Shown here piece by piece: positions 24,443 to 32,019 of a stretch of DNA of 34,251 nt. The notes beneath the pieces were generated by a model that ran no database searches, was not told where the DNA came from, and was given only the letters and a program-made list of their open reading frames with translations. The DNA is taken from NCBI RefSeq assembly GCF_002993025.1, contig NZ_NXGI01000030.1, positions 1 through 34,251 of the forward strand, read 5' to 3'. Each line of letters begins with the position of its first letter. Positions within the stretch are counted from its first letter, which is position 1. The translations under genes and the position numbers were made by a program. Source of the DNA: Arcobacter cryaerophilus gv. crypticus. GTDB lineage: Bacteria; Campylobacterota; Campylobacteria; Campylobacterales; Arcobacteraceae.

Positions 24443-25290
24443 AAAAACTATTAATCACTGGCTCAAATGGTTTTGTAGGAAACTATTTTATAAATAAGTA
24501 TAAAAATAAATATGAAATAAAAACTTTTAGTTTTTTAAAAGATGATATAAATAGTTTAGATTGTAGTGATTTAGATGTAGTTGTTCATCTTTCAGCTTTG
24601 GTTCATCAAATGGATGGGGCTAGTAGTGAAGAGTATGAAAGAGTAAATGTTGCACAGACTTTACAATTAGCTAAAATAGCAAAAGAGAGTTGTGTGAAGC
24701 ATTTTGTTTTTATGAGTACGGTTGTGGTATATGGAATAGAAACTGGTGTGATGAATGAAAAAAGTGATTATACACCAATTACTGAATATGGAAAAAGTAA
24801 ATTAAAAGCTGAATTGGAACTTCAAAAGTTAGAAGATGAAGATTTCAAAGTAAGTATCATAAGAACTCCTATAGTTTATGGATATGGAGTAAAAGCAAAT
24901 ATAAAATCTCTTATAAATTTGGTAAATAAAGTTCCTTTATTACCTTTTGGAAATATAAAAAATAAAATAAGTATGGTTTATATAGGAAATCTTTCTCATT
25001 TAGTTTATGAGGTAATAACTCAAGAAAAACAAGGAATATTTTTAGCTAGTGATGATGAGCCTTTGAGTACTACAAGACTAATAGAACTTATAGCAAAGAA
25101 TCTTGATAAAAAGATATATCTTGTCAAGATACCATTTTTTGAAAGTTTATTGAAGATATTAAAACCATCTTTTCATAAAAGACTTTATGGAAGTTTAGAA
25201 ATTGATAGCAGTATCACAAAAGAGAAATTAAACCTAAAAAATCCATATAGTGTGGAAGAGGGTATTAAACTTATGATAAATGGTGAATAA
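24439..25290 (+). CDS. WbpV/WreQ-like NDP-sugar 4-reductase (extended SDR)
   Basis: 283 residues. TGSNGFVG near residue 7 and YGKSK, the intact YxxxK, are present. VVVHLSALVHQMDGASSEEYERVN matches the VHLAARVHVM signature of the WbpV/WreQ group, which reduces UDP-4-keto-6-deoxy-GlcNAc to UDP-QuiNAc or FucNAc. The expected substrate is the product of the PglF-like dehydratase at 27085. UDP-GlcNAc 4-epimerase is an alternative. It is the last gene of the long operon before the toxin-antitoxin insertion. GC content is higher than in the genes before it. Confidence 0.8.
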   Translation: MKKLLITGSNGFVGNYFINKYKNKYEIKTFSFLKDDINSLDCSDLDVVVHLSALVHQMDGASSEEYERVNVAQTLQLAKIAKESCVKHFVFMSTVVVYGIETGVMNEKSDYTPITEYGKSKLKAELELQKLEDEDFKVSIIRTPIVYGYGVKANIKSLINLVNKVPLLPFGNIKNKISMVYIGNLSHLVYEVITQEKQGIFLASDDEPLSTTRLIELIAKNLDKKIYLVKIPFFESLLKILKPSFHKRLYGSLEIDSSITKEKLNLKNPYSVEEGIKLMINGE

Positions 25291-25350
25291 TTGTATAAAT
25301 TACTTTACAAATTTTAGTAAATGAAGATAATTGTAAATCAATTTATACAA
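25291..25350. repeat. Paired 20-bp dyads, TTGTA-N10-TACAA twice, forming one large inverted repeat
   Basis: 25291-25310 and 25331-25350 both have the form TTGTA-N10-TACAA, with centres 40 bp apart. The two arms are also reverse complements of each other at 18 of 20 bases, with a 20-base spacer. The structure begins at the base after the stop of the preceding gene. No T run follows, so a simple intrinsic terminator is unlikely; a factor-binding site or an RNA 3' hairpin are alternatives. Confidence 0.6.
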
Positions 25351-25365
25351 GTTAGTCAAATGATA

Positions 25366-25375
25366 GAGATATCTC
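25366..25375. repeat. Palindrome GAGATATCTC
   Basis: A perfect 10-bp palindrome, extended outward by TGAT (25361-25364) and ATCA (25379-25382). It lies between the paired dyads and the toxin-antitoxin promoter, in a 212-bp gene-free spacer. An operator role is possible but unsupported beyond symmetry. Confidence 0.25.
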
Positions 25376-25446
25376 ACCATCAAAAAAAAGTTTTTGGGCT
25401 TCGTGATTGATATTAATCCATCAAATCATTTATGACATAATATATA

Positions 25447-25476
25447 TTGACAATAAAGTATTAAAAATAGTACAAT
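25447..25476 (+). promoter_or_regulatory. Sigma-70 promoter of the toxin-antitoxin pair with overlapping dyad
   Basis: TTGACA (25447-25452), 18-base spacer, TACAAT (25471-25476). This is the best consensus promoter in the window. GTATTA (25458-25463) and TAGTAC (25468-25473) form a dyad with one mismatch around AAAA and overlap the -10, a fitting site for antitoxin autorepression. An AAGGAG ribosome site just ahead of the antitoxin ATG completes the unit. Transcripts from here would also cover the genes at 26025 and 27085. Confidence 0.65.
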
Positions 25477-25502
25477 AAAAGACATTAAATAAGGAGTGAT
25501 AT

Positions 25503-25760
25503 ATGCAACCAATATTAGCAAACTATACAGCAAGTATAACCGAACTTAAAAAATCACCAACTCAACTACTCAAAGATGCTGGAGATGAAGCAATAGCTAT
25601 ACTCAATCATAATGTAGCTTCTGCTTATTTAGTTCCAGCAAGTTTGTATGAAAAGATGATGGAAGTTATGGATGATTACTACCTAAACAAAGAAGTTGAG
25701 GAAAGACTTAAAGACAATGAAAAACCAATAAGAGTAGAGCTAGATGAGTTACTTTCTTGA
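25503..25760 (+). CDS. Antitoxin of the Phd/YefM (StbD) type
   Basis: 85 residues. The N-terminal TASITELKKSPTQLLKDAGDEAIAILNHNVASAYLVPASLY is the Phd/YefM DNA-binding and dimerisation fold in its StbD variant. The acidic C-terminal tail (EVEERLKDNEKPIRVELDEL) would wrap the toxin. It should neutralise the downstream RelE-like toxin and repress its own promoter. A strong promoter and a consensus ribosome site precede it, in contrast to the weakly initiated sugar genes. Overlaps the toxin gene by 17 bases, typical for such pairs. Confidence 0.9.
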   Translation: MQPILANYTASITELKKSPTQLLKDAGDEAIAILNHNVASAYLVPASLYEKMMEVMDDYYLNKEVEERLKDNEKPIRVELDELLS

Positions 25761-26028
25761 TTTTCATCCAAAAGCTTTGAAAGAGTGGAAAAATCTTAAT
25801 CAATCTTTAAAGATACAGTTTCATAAAAAACTAAAAGAACGACTTGAAAATCCAAGAGTGTCAAAAGATAAATTAAGTGGATATGAAAATGTTTATAAAA
25901 TAAAATTAAGAAGTTCTGGTTTTAGACTTGCTTATGAGGTTAAAGATTTGGAGATAATAGTATATGTTGTAAGTGTTGGTAAGAGAGAAAATAATAAAGT
26001 GTATGAAAATTTGAAAGATAGAATATGA
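25744..26028 (+). CDS. RelE/ParE-superfamily toxin (StbE type)
   Basis: 94 residues. FLDFHPKALKEWKNLNQSLK, then KLSGYENVYKIKLRSSGFRLAYEV, and VYVVSVGKRENNKVYENL at the end are the StbE/RelE pattern, with the basic and aromatic residues expected for ribosome-dependent mRNA cleavage. No truncation is seen, so the toxin looks functional. Its stop codon overlaps the ATG of the following initiating glycosyltransferase (ATGA), which ties expression of a surface-glycan gene to the toxin message. A ParE-type gyrase target cannot be excluded. Confidence 0.9.
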   Translation: MSYFLDFHPKALKEWKNLNQSLKIQFHKKLKERLENPRVSKDKLSGYENVYKIKLRSSGFRLAYEVKDLEIIVYVVSVGKRENNKVYENLKDRI

Positions 26029-26987
26029 TATATTTAATACTATTTTTAATCTCATTTTTACTTACATATTTTATAAAAAACTATATGATAAAAAAATCAT
26101 TGGTTGCTGTGGTAAATGAAAGAAGCTCTCACACAACACCAACTCCACATGGTGGAGGAATTGCCCTTGCAATAACTTGGTTTATAGGTTTATTTTATCT
26201 ATATTTTATAGGTGAAATATCATCAAATCTTTTTTATGCTCTACTATTTGGTGCAGTTATTTCAATAGTTAGTTTTTTTGATGATATTTATGAATTAAGT
26301 CCAAAAATAAGACTGATGGTTCAAGCTATTGTAGCTATTGGTGGATTGTGCTTTTTAGGTGGATTTGAGACTTTGACTTTTGGTATTTTTGATATACAAA
26401 ATCCTATTTTTACAAATATATTTGCATTTTTTATGATTATTTGGTTTATAAATCTTTATAACTTTTTAGATGGTATAAATGGTTATGCAGGAAGCGAGGC
26501 TGTTTTTTTAGCACTTGCAGCCTTTATTTTATTTAGTGGAAATCATTTTTTGGTTTTAGCTGTTGCAGTTTTAGGGTTTTTATATTGGAATTGGAATAAG
26601 GCTAAGATATTTATGGGAGATGTTGGAAGTACTCTTTTAGGATATAATATTGCAATTTTTACTATATATTATGCAAATGAACAAGCAACAAATTTTTGGA
26701 TATGGATTATACTGTTTGGAATTTATTGGTTTGATGCAACTTTGACTTTAATACGAAGAAAACTAAATAAAGAAAAACTCTCTCTTGCTCATAAAAAACA
26801 TGCATATCAAAGACTCACGCAATTTGGGTGGAGTCACTATAAAGTTACAAATTACTCTATAGGATTAAATATGATTTTATTTTTTATAGTTTATTTTGTA
26901 TCAAATATTTTTGTGGCTTTTATACTTGCTTTAATAGTTTTATGTTTAAGTATGAAATTTGTAGATAATAAGAAAGCATTTGAGTAA
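26025..26987 (+). CDS. WecA/WbpL-type initiating sugar-phosphate transferase (MraY family)
   Basis: 320 residues, about 10-11 membrane helices. PHGGGIALAI (41-50), the Asp pair in FFDDIYE (86-87), NFLDGING (146-153), MGDVGS (197-202) and a C-terminal HKKHAYQR loop are the conserved features of polyprenyl-phosphate HexNAc-1-P transferases. It transfers an N-acetylhexosamine phosphate to undecaprenyl phosphate to begin the repeat unit. The WbpV-like reductase and the PglF-like dehydratase on either side suggest QuiNAc or FucNAc as substrate, as for Pseudomonas WbpL; GlcNAc remains possible. Its ATG overlaps the toxin stop by four bases, so it has no room for an independent promoter immediately upstream. 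Confidence 0.9.
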   Translation: MIYLILFLISFLLTYFIKNYMIKKSLVAVVNERSSHTTPTPHGGGIALAITWFIGLFYLYFIGEISSNLFYALLFGAVISIVSFFDDIYELSPKIRLMVQAIVAIGGLCFLGGFETLTFGIFDIQNPIFTNIFAFFMIIWFINLYNFLDGINGYAGSEAVFLALAAFILFSGNHFLVLAVAVLGFLYWNWNKAKIFMGDVGSTLLGYNIAIFTIYYANEQATNFWIWIILFGIYWFDATLTLIRRKLNKEKLSLAHKKHAYQRLTQFGWSHYKVTNYSIGLNMILFFIVYFVSNIFVAFILALIVLCLSMKFVDNKKAFE

Positions 26988-27079
26988 TGAATTATAAAAG
27001 ATTAGAGATATCAGATTTAGTACTTTGTGAACCTAAAATTCATGAAGATAATTTATATAAAACTATAACTAAGGAATAA
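26987..27079 (+). pseudogene. Remnant of an RmlC-like epimerase N-terminus (30 codons)
   Basis: A 30-codon frame, ATG at 26987 overlapping the preceding stop (TAATG), TAA at 27077-27079. It reads MNYKRLEISDLVLCEPKIHE and then diverges. The first 22 or so residues match the start of dTDP-4-dehydrorhamnose 3,5-epimerases (pattern: IxDVxLIEPKVFGDERGYF). The family's following RGYF and cupin core are missing, so this looks like the stub of an rmlC-like gene left by an internal deletion. It could still be a small translated peptide. Confidence 0.5.
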
Positions 27080-27084
27080 ATAGT

Positions 27085-28818
27085 ATGATAAAAGATAAAA
27101 GATTTTTAGGGGTAATTGTAAATATAGTAGTATCTATATTTTCTTTATATTTAGTGGCATTTTTACTAAATAAAGAGCTTAGTTTTACAATTTTAGTTGT
27201 AGTTATAGGTTTTAGAATATTAGCCTCTTTTTTACTTTTTGATGATTATAAACTATCATGGTCAAAAGCTTCTACAAAAACAGGACTTATGAAGATAGTT
27301 TTGGCTTTGATTGCTTTTGCTATTTATACACCTATTTTATACTATTTTTACAGTGTACCTTTTAATCTTTTATTTATAGATTTGGTTTTTTATACATTTA
27401 TGGTAAATATTTTAGTTTATGTTTATAAATATTTTTATTCAATAAAAGGAAATAAAAAAACAAAATCGCTAGTAATTTATGGAGCAGGGAAAGCAGGGCT
27501 TCAATTACAAAGAGAGTTTTTAAGCAGTGAATACAAGCTTATTTGTTTTATAGATGATGATGAGATTTTACATCATAGAAGTATAGATGGTATATCTATT
27601 TTTTCAAGAGAAAAGTATAGTTCAAATTATGTAAAAAATAAATTTGATTTAATGATTATTGCTATGCCATCAGCTTCTCAAGAACAAATTAAATCAATAT
27701 ATGAGTCTATGCAAGATAAGTTTGAAAAAATAAAAATATTGCCAAGTATGCAAAATATTTTAAAAAAAGAGTTATTTGTCAAACAGTTAAAAGATATTGG
27801 AGTTGAAGATTTACTTGCACGTTATCCAAAAGATTTAGATAAAAATGCTATACAAAATTTTATTAAAGATAAAACAGTTTTAATCACTGGAGCTGGTGGA
27901 AGTATTGGAAGCGAAATATCAAGACAATGCAAAGCTTATGGTGCAAAACAACTAATATTAGTGGATCATAGTGAGTTTAATCTTTATTCAATTTTAGAGG
28001 AATTACAAGATGAAAATATTATTCCTATTATGCAAAGTGTTAAAGATATAGATATTTTAGAGAGTACATTTTCTAAATACAGACCTCAAATTGTAATTCA
28101 TGCAGCTGCTTACAAGCATGTTCCTTTGGTAGAACACAATATTTTAGAAGGTATTACAAATAATATAATAGGTACAAAAAATACCATAGATTTATCTATA
28201 AAGTATGGAGTAGAAAAATTTGTTTTAATATCAACAGATAAAGCAGTTCGTCCTACAAATGTAATGGGAACTACAAAAAGAATTTGTGAGTTATATGCTC
28301 AAAATGTAGATTCTAAAAATACAGAAATTGTAGCTGTACGATTTGGAAATGTTTTGGGAAGTAGCGGAAGTGTAATTCCTAAATTTAAAGCCCAAATAGA
28401 AGCTGGTAAAAATATAACTGTAACTCATCCAGAGATTACAAGATATTTTATGCTCATTCCAGAAGCATGTGAACTTGTACTTCAAGCTGCTAGTATTGGA
28501 AAGGGTGGAGAGATATTTATTCTTGATATGGGTGAACCTATAAAAATAGTTGATTTGGCTAAAAAAATGATAGAGCTAAGTGGAAGAAGTGAGATTGGAA
28601 TAGAGTTTTGTGGTTTAAGATGTGGTGAAAAACTATATGAAGAGCTTTTAATAGATGATAGTGATAAAAAAACACAGTATGAATCAATCACAGTTGCTAA
28701 TTCAACTTTTTTTGATATGGAAGAATTAAATAAAAAAATAGAAGAGTTGATTGTTTGTGAAGATAAAATATCAAAACTTAAAGAGATAGTTCCAGAATTT
28801 GATCATAGGTTGAATTAA
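27085..28818 (+). CDS. PglF/WbpM/FlaA1-type membrane UDP-GlcNAc 4,6-dehydratase
   Basis: 577 residues. Four N-terminal membrane helices (about 8-118), a CoA-binding-like Rossmann domain with IYGAGKAG (131-138), and a catalytic SDR domain with TGAGGSIG (268-275), STDK (383-386) and MGTTK (394-398); Met for Tyr is normal in this group. It produces UDP-4-keto-6-deoxy-GlcNAc. With no PglE/PglD pair beside it, and with a WbpV-like reductase upstream, it probably feeds QuiNAc or FucNAc rather than bacillosamine. It is the last + strand gene of the block and ends towards a convergent gene. Confidence 0.9.
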   Translation: MIKDKRFLGVIVNIVVSIFSLYLVAFLLNKELSFTILVVVIGFRILASFLLFDDYKLSWSKASTKTGLMKIVLALIAFAIYTPILYYFYSVPFNLLFIDLVFYTFMVNILVYVYKYFYSIKGNKKTKSLVIYGAGKAGLQLQREFLSSEYKLICFIDDDEILHHRSIDGISIFSREKYSSNYVKNKFDLMIIAMPSASQEQIKSIYESMQDKFEKIKILPSMQNILKKELFVKQLKDIGVEDLLARYPKDLDKNAIQNFIKDKTVLITGAGGSIGSEISRQCKAYGAKQLILVDHSEFNLYSILEELQDENIIPIMQSVKDIDILESTFSKYRPQIVIHAAAYKHVPLVEHNILEGITNNIIGTKNTIDLSIKYGVEKFVLISTDKAVRPTNVMGTTKRICELYAQNVDSKNTEIVAVRFGNVLGSSGSVIPKFKAQIEAGKNITVTHPEITRYFMLIPEACELVLQAASIGKGGEIFILDMGEPIKIVDLAKKMIELSGRSEIGIEFCGLRCGEKLYEELLIDDSDKKTQYESITVANSTFFDMEELNKKIEELIVCEDKISKLKEIVPEFDHRLN

Positions 28819-28992
28819 TTTTATTCTTACTTTTGGATGTAATATCTTTTGCTGGAATAAAAGAACCATTTCCACAAAAACCAACAGCATGATTCACTTT
28901 TTCTTTTAAATTTTATTAAATTAGGGCGTGATTCTAGTATTTGTAGGTTAATAGTAAATTAACTTAGCTTCAAATAAAAAATATATAAAAGC
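28819..28992. other. Intergenic region between convergent genes
   Basis: 174 bases between the ends of the + and - strand operons. It contains a small hairpin (GTTAAT 28947-28952 with ATTAAC 28958-28963) and a loose AGCTT/AAGCT pair (28966-28970, 28989-28993). Neither is a convincing terminator. A short open frame on the - strand near 28820-28900 resembles nothing I know. Confidence 0.4.
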
Positions 28993-29904
28993 TCAATTAA
29001 AATATTGTAAGAAAAGTATTAAAAATAGTGCAGCAACTATTGTTTGTACAGTTATTATTGATGTTATTAAAGGTAAATCACCACCCAATTGTCGTGCAAG
29101 AATAAATGAACTAGGAGCAGTTGGCATAATAGCAAATAGAACTAATATTGCTATCATTAAATTATCTAGTGAAAAAGAGATTGCTAAAATATAGATTATA
29201 AGTGGTAAAACTATAAACTTTGCAATCATAGTGACAGTTAAATCTTTTTTTGCACTTTTTATCTCTTTTAAAACTAATGTATAACCAATAGATATTAAAC
29301 CCAAAGGAAGAGCTGCACTACTTAATATTTTTAGTAGATTTTCTATGCTAATTGGTATTTTTATTTCAGAAAAGTTTATTAAAGCTCCTAAAACACAAGA
29401 AATTATCAAAGGATTTTTTACAATAGATTTAAACAAATAGAAAAAATCAATTTTGCTATTGTTTGAATATAAAGCAAATATTGAAATAGATAAAATATTT
29501 AAAAAAGGTATTGCAAAAGTTATAATAATTGCAGCTAATACTAAACCTTTCTCCCCAAAAATAGAGGCACTAAGAGCTAAAAATACATAAGTATTAAATC
29601 TTATTCCACCTTGAACTATTGAAGTAAAAGAGCTATTTTGAGTAGGACTTATTTTATTAAATATCATTAAAATTATCATAGTGATAAATATTGCAAGAAG
29701 ACAAACAGATATAAAAGTTATGCTACTTGAATCAATTTTAGCTTTGGATAGAGTAAATATCAGTAATGCTGGCATTAATATATAGTATGTTAGTTTATCA
29801 GCCATTGGCCAAAAATCATGTGAAGGAAAACTTATTTTTTTAAATAAGTATCCAATCACAATTAGTGAAAAAATAGGAATAAGGCTAGTAAATATATGTT
29901 CCAT
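28993..29904 (-). CDS. AEC (auxin efflux carrier) family transporter
   Basis: 303 residues with about ten hydrophobic helices in two halves. It begins HIFTSLIPIFSLIVIGYLFK, which is the AEC/YfdV/MleP-type opening, and its last third has FAIMPTAPSSFILARQLGGD, the conserved discontinuous helix. Members export or import small organic acids or amino acids; the substrate cannot be read. It lies three bases downstream of pgi and is probably the last gene of that operon. The link with sugar metabolism is positional only. Confidence 0.85.
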   Translation of the reverse strand: MEHIFTSLIPIFSLIVIGYLFKKISFPSHDFWPMADKLTYYILMPALLIFTLSKAKIDSSSITFISVCLLAIFITMIILMIFNKISPTQNSSFTSIVQGGIRFNTYVFLALSASIFGEKGLVLAAIIITFAIPFLNILSISIFALYSNNSKIDFFYLFKSIVKNPLIISCVLGALINFSEIKIPISIENLLKILSSAALPLGLISIGYTLVLKEIKSAKKDLTVTMIAKFIVLPLIIYILAISFSLDNLMIAILVLFAIMPTAPSSFILARQLGGDLPLITSIITVQTIVAALFLILFLQYFN

Positions 29905-29907
29905 TTT

Positions 29908-31140
29908 TTAATTTTTGTTTTTTAACATCTCTTTTAATATAATTTTTCCACCTTCAACACCTGGTTGGTCATAAGTGTTTATTCTTAGCAATTTCCCTAC
30001 AATTGAAGTTAAAAGTTCATAGTAAAATAGAAGTTTTCCTATTTCATATTCGCTTATCTCTTCTAACTCTATTAAATCAATAGGAATATCTTTTTTATAC
30101 TCTTTAACTGATGCTATTGTAGCATCTGCTTGAAGATTTATTAACTCTTTAAAATCAAGATTATTTATATAATCAAGCTCTTCTAATCCACTTAAACTAA
30201 TAGGAGCAATTTTTGTATCATCTTTAAAATCTTTAATTTTTATAAATGTTACAGTTTTATCTCTTTTACCTTCTACAATTAACTGTAAAAATGAGTGTTG
30301 GTCAACTGGTCCTAAAAGCCCAATTGGAGTTAAACCTTGATTTGTGTTATTTGCATCAATTTTTCCAAGGCTCTCCCCCCAAAGTTGTATATACCACTTA
30401 TTAAAACCTTCAAGAAGTTGTGAGTATGAGAAAACTGCATTTATATTGTAAACATCTTTGTATTCATAGTAAGTTCTAGCTTTTTTTATTAAATGAGTAA
30501 AAAGTTCATACTGTTCAAAAAATGATGTAGATATTTTTCTAGCACCATTTAAAAGCTCATCAATATCAAAACCAGCTAAATATAAAGGAACTAATCCAAC
30601 ATTTGATAAAACAGAAAATCTTCCACCAACATTTTTTGGAATATCAAAAGTTTTTATATCATTTACTTTTGCAAAACTGTTTAGTTTGCTATCATTTTCT
30701 GTTATTACTAAAAGGTTTGATTTATCCATTTTTATAATAGAACTTAAGTATTTAAAAATTGAAATAGTTTCAATAGTTGTACCAGATTTTGAAATAACTA
30801 TAAATAAAGTATCTTCTAAATCAAATTGAGAGATTGTTCCATTTAAGTTTACAGGGTCTGTACTTTCAAAGAAAAAAATCTCTTTTTTTAAAGATTTATT
30901 TTTTTGTTTGTGGTATTTTAAGAAATTGTATATTGCATAAGTTCCTAAAGTACTTCCACCAATTCCAATTATTGCAATATTTTTTTGTTTAAAATCAAGA
31001 GAATCTAACTCTTTTTTTAAGTTAGTTATATCTGCATGAGGCAAAGAGTAGTAACCTATCTCTTCACGCTCTTTTTTTATCTCTAAGAAAATATCTTCAT
31101 CGCTTAGAGATACTTTTGGATAATATAGATTGTTTTTCAC
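29908..31140 (-). CDS. pgi: Glucose-6-phosphate isomerase
   Basis: 410 residues, the short form seen in Campylobacterota (E. coli Pgi has about 550). GIGGSTLGTYAIYNFL, SKSGTTIETISIFKYL (phosphate loop), NVGGRFSVLSNVGL with the catalytic Arg, DQHSFLQLIVEG and DQPGVEGGK with the catalytic Lys are present. Interconverts glucose-6-P and fructose-6-P, the latter being the start of the Leg and amino-sugar routes. The start is a GTG at 31138-31140 that overlaps the galU stop by one base, so it is translated after galU. Confidence 0.92.
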   Translation of the reverse strand: MKNNLYYPKVSLSDEDIFLEIKKEREEIGYYSLPHADITNLKKELDSLDFKQKNIAIIGIGGSTLGTYAIYNFLKYHKQKNKSLKKEIFFFESTDPVNLNGTISQFDLEDTLFIVISKSGTTIETISIFKYLSSIIKMDKSNLLVITENDSKLNSFAKVNDIKTFDIPKNVGGRFSVLSNVGLVPLYLAGFDIDELLNGARKISTSFFEQYELFTHLIKKARTYYEYKDVYNINAVFSYSQLLEGFNKWYIQLWGESLGKIDANNTNQGLTPIGLLGPVDQHSFLQLIVEGKRDKTVTFIKIKDFKDDTKIAPISLSGLEELDYINNLDFKELINLQADATIASVKEYKKDIPIDLIELEEISEYEIGKLLFYYELLTSIVGKLLRINTYDQPGVEGGKIILKEMLKNKN

Positions 31141-32018
31141 TATTTTTTCCCGTTATCTTTTTTTTCTTCTTTTTTCTCATTTTTTATAGATTTATCATAA
31201 AAGTAGTTTGTAGCTTTTACAAATCCATCTATACTTCCACAGTCAAATCTTTCACCTTTAAATTTATAAGCTAAAACCATACCATTTTTTGCTTGAGTTA
31301 AAAGTGCATCAGTAATTTGAATCTCTCCACCTTTACCTGGTTTTGTCTCTCTTATAATGTCAAAAATATCTGGAGTTAAAATATATCTTCCAATAATTGC
31401 TAAATTTGAAGGTGCAACTTCTGGTTCAGGTTTTTCAACCATATCTTTTACCATGAAAATTCCTGGTTCTATCTCATTTCCAGCAATTACTCCATATTTA
31501 TTTGTATCCTCTTTTGGTATCTCTTCAATTGCTACAATAGAGCAGTTATATTTTTTATATAGTTCAACCATTTGAGATAAAACACCTTTATCAGGTGCAT
31601 CACATAAGTCGTCTGCTAGAAGGACAGCAAATGGTTGATTTCCAATTAAGTTTTCACCACATAATATTGCATGACCTAAACCTTTCATCTCTATTTGTCT
31701 TGTGTATGAAAAAGTACATTTTGTAATAACACTTCTAATCTCCGTTAAATAGTGTTCTTTACTAGTTCCTTTTATTTGATGTTCAAGTTCATAAGATATA
31801 TCAAAGTGATCTTCAATAGCTCTTTTTCCTCTTCCTGTTACAATAGACATATTCTCAATACCAGCAGCTAATGCTTCTTCAACTCCATATTGAATAAGTG
31901 GTTTAGTAAGTACTGGTAACATCTCTTTTGGAGTTGCTTTTGTTGCTGGTAAAAATCTTGTACCATATCCAGCAGCTGGGAATAGACATTTTTTGATTGG
32001 ATTGTTTGTATTGCTCAT
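31140..32018 (-). CDS. galU: UTP-glucose-1-phosphate uridylyltransferase
   Basis: 292 residues. AAGYGTRFLPATKATPKEMLP is split by the usual GalU spacing, then KPLIQYGVEEA, LLADDLCD and VEKP. The C-terminus ends in a Lys/Glu-rich tail. It makes UDP-glucose from glucose-1-phosphate for surface polysaccharide or lipid core. One base separates it from the phosphohexomutase gene upstream, and pgi starts on its stop codon. The cluster manB-galU-pgi forms a hexose-phosphate module beside the polysaccharide operon. Confidence 0.94.
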   Translation of the reverse strand: MSNTNNPIKKCLFPAAGYGTRFLPATKATPKEMLPVLTKPLIQYGVEEALAAGIENMSIVTGRGKRAIEDHFDISYELEHQIKGTSKEHYLTEIRSVITKCTFSYTRQIEMKGLGHAILCGENLIGNQPFAVLLADDLCDAPDKGVLSQMVELYKKYNCSIVAIEEIPKEDTNKYGVIAGNEIEPGIFMVKDMVEKPEPEVAPSNLAIIGRYILTPDIFDIIRETKPGKGGEIQITDALLTQAKNGMVLAYKFKGERFDCGSIDGFVKATNYFYDKSIKNEKKEEKKDNGKK

Positions 32019-32019
32019 A

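Noticed and set aside
25291-25350. The large inverted repeat as a standard intrinsic terminator for the operon.
   Set aside because: The stem is AT-rich and no T run follows it; paired binding sites explain the symmetry better.
28819-28915. An open frame on the - strand between pglF and the AEC gene, reading NHAVGFCGNGSFIPAKDI.
   Set aside because: It has no start codon with a ribosome site, resembles no family I know, and runs into pglF on the opposite strand.
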